NCBI GenBank assembly: GCA_027028665.1 | Contig: JALVIU010000157.1 | Location: 1-13,775, forward strand | DNA length: 13,775 nucleotides | Source of the DNA: Candidatus Atribacteria bacterium | GTDB lineage: Bacteria > Atribacterota > JALVIU01 | Direction of reading: 5' to 3' | Shown here: positions 13,067-13,775 of the stretch, piece after piece | Position numbering within the stretch: the stretch's first letter is position 1 | How the letters are laid out: every line of letters begins with the position of its first letter | Translations under genes and position numbers: made by a program | The notes under the pieces: generated by a model | The model's input: only the letters and a program-made list of their open reading frames with translations | What the model was told of the DNA's origin: nothing | Database searches by the model: none

Positions 13067-13775
13067 GTCCCTACAAGAGGTATATTTGTAATTTGTGATA
13101 CCTCCCATGTAAGTGCTCTTAAATCTTCTTTCTCTAAATTTCTTACATCTGTCTTCCCAAGTACCTGTGTAAGCATAGTAAGTTCATGTATTGTAGACTC
13201 AAGGAAATTTTCTATGCGCTTTGTAGATATATCTATCTTTAACCTCTTTCTCAATGTAGAATTTTGTGTAGCGATTCCCCAGGGACATTTTCCTGAATGA
13301 CATATACCACATCCCTTACAACCCATAGCTATTAAGACAGCTGTTGAAATTCCTACAGCATCCGCACCCAAGGCCAAGGCCTTTGCTATATCTGCGCCAT
13401 TTCTAATACCCCCTGAGACAATAAGACCTATATTATCTCTCATGTTTATTTCCATAAGTGCTTCATGGGCCTCAACTACAGCAGCCAATGCTGGTATACC
13501 TGTGTTTTCTAAAATTATATCAGGAGCCGCTCCTGTCCCTCCTTGAGCACCGTCTATAGTGATAATATCCGCACCTGCCTTAGCTGCAATCTTTACATCA
13601 TCCTTTACCCTTCCAGCTGCATATTTTATTATAATGGGAACTCTTCCCTCTGTAATCTCTCTTAATTGATCTATCTTCATCTTTAAATCTTCAGGTCCTA
13701 CAATGTCAAGGTGCCTGGAAGGGCTTACTGCGTCTGTCCCCATGGGTATACCTCTTATAGCAGATATTTCAGCTG
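13063..13775 (-). CDS. gltB: Archaeal-type glutamate synthase, FMN/Fe-S domain (5' end outside window)
   Basis: The C-terminal 237 residues of a single-domain glutamate synthase-related protein (COG0069 type), an FMN TIM barrel that makes glutamate from 2-oxoglutarate with ammonia or delivered nitrogen. The frame stays open past the ATG at 13743 to the window edge, and the residues there (AEISAIRGIP) continue the family alignment, so that ATG is internal. Visible marks are VPIIIKYAAGRVKDD (substrate/FMN), DGAQGGTGAAP, GLIVSGGIRNGADIAKALALGADAVG in the barrel's last strands, and CKGCGICHSGKCPWGIATQ, the Cys cluster expected to hold an iron-sulphur centre. The end LRALTWEVSQITNIPLVGT is typical of the archaeal-type family. 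Its promoter and any amidotransferase partner lie outside. Confidence 0.92.
   Translation of the reverse strand, partial: AEISAIRGIPMGTDAVSPSRHLDIVGPEDLKMKIDQLREITEGRVPIIIKYAAGRVKDDVKIAAKAGADIITIDGAQGGTGAAPDIILENTGIPALAAVVEAHEALMEINMRDNIGLIVSGGIRNGADIAKALALGADAVGISTAVLIAMGCKGCGICHSGKCPWGIATQNSTLRKRLKIDISTKRIENFLESTIHELTMLTQVLGKTDVRNLEKEDLRALTWEVSQITNIPLVGT

Noticed and set aside
13063-13743. Treating ATG 13743 as the start of a 226-residue protein
   Set aside because: The frame continues upstream with residues that fit the glutamate synthase family (AEISAIRGIP), so the gene is cut by the window edge.
1-13775. Mobile elements, CRISPR arrays, tRNA or rRNA genes
   Set aside because: No transposase-like protein, spaced direct repeats, cloverleaf with CCA-type end or rRNA-like stretch was found on reading.

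Overview
The window comes from a low-GC bacterial chromosome. Its codon use is rich in AGA/AGG arginine and ATA isoleucine, the Shine-Dalgarno sequences are strong, and the promoters are sigma-70 type. Two genes are of types frequent in archaea and deep-branching thermophilic anaerobes: a pyruvoyl-dependent arginine decarboxylase and an archaeal-type FMN glutamate synthase. Together these suggest an anaerobic, probably thermophilic bacterium of a Dictyoglomus/Caldisericum/Firmicutes-like kind. I cannot fix the genus from sequence alone.

Positions 1-6379 (minus strand) hold a compact type IV pilus operon. It reads pilB (extension ATPase with an N-terminal MshEN domain), pilT (retraction ATPase), pilC (inner-membrane platform), then four pilin-like genes: GspH/FimT-like, PilV-like, PilW-like and a PilX-like protein running off the left edge. 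Gaps are 13-26 bases, and one pair overlaps. The PilX-like protein lacks the usual Glu+5 of pilins. It carries a Ser/Pro/Thr linker followed by what looks like a right-handed beta-helix, so it may be a pilus-tip adhesin. At least two and probably three of the seven pil genes start with TTG.

Positions 6380-6836 form a divergent regulatory region. It contains a pilB promoter with an inverted repeat in its spacer, a possible 37-codon small ORF with a strong ribosome binding site, and the lysA promoter. lysA (diaminopimelate decarboxylase) reads rightward and meets, tail to tail, a two-gene leftward unit. That unit encodes an unrecognised 507-residue two-helix membrane protein and a GAF-GGDEF diguanylate cyclase. 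The lysA terminator hairpin also encodes the last 12 residues of the cyclase.

Positions 10682-11028 are a second divergent promoter region. It drives the leftward unit and, after an unusually long leader, an NCS2-family nucleobase permease. Next comes a pyruvoyl-dependent arginine decarboxylase from its own promoter. It converges on the 3' part of a glutamate synthase gene that runs off the right edge, and a perfect 18-bp palindrome there holds both stop codons.

Functional links: the GGDEF enzyme could make the c-di-GMP that the PilB MshEN domain is predicted to bind, tying the two minus-strand units together. The lysine, agmatine and glutamate genes are amino-acid and nitrogen metabolism genes, each under separate control. 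I see no mobile element, CRISPR array, tRNA or rRNA.
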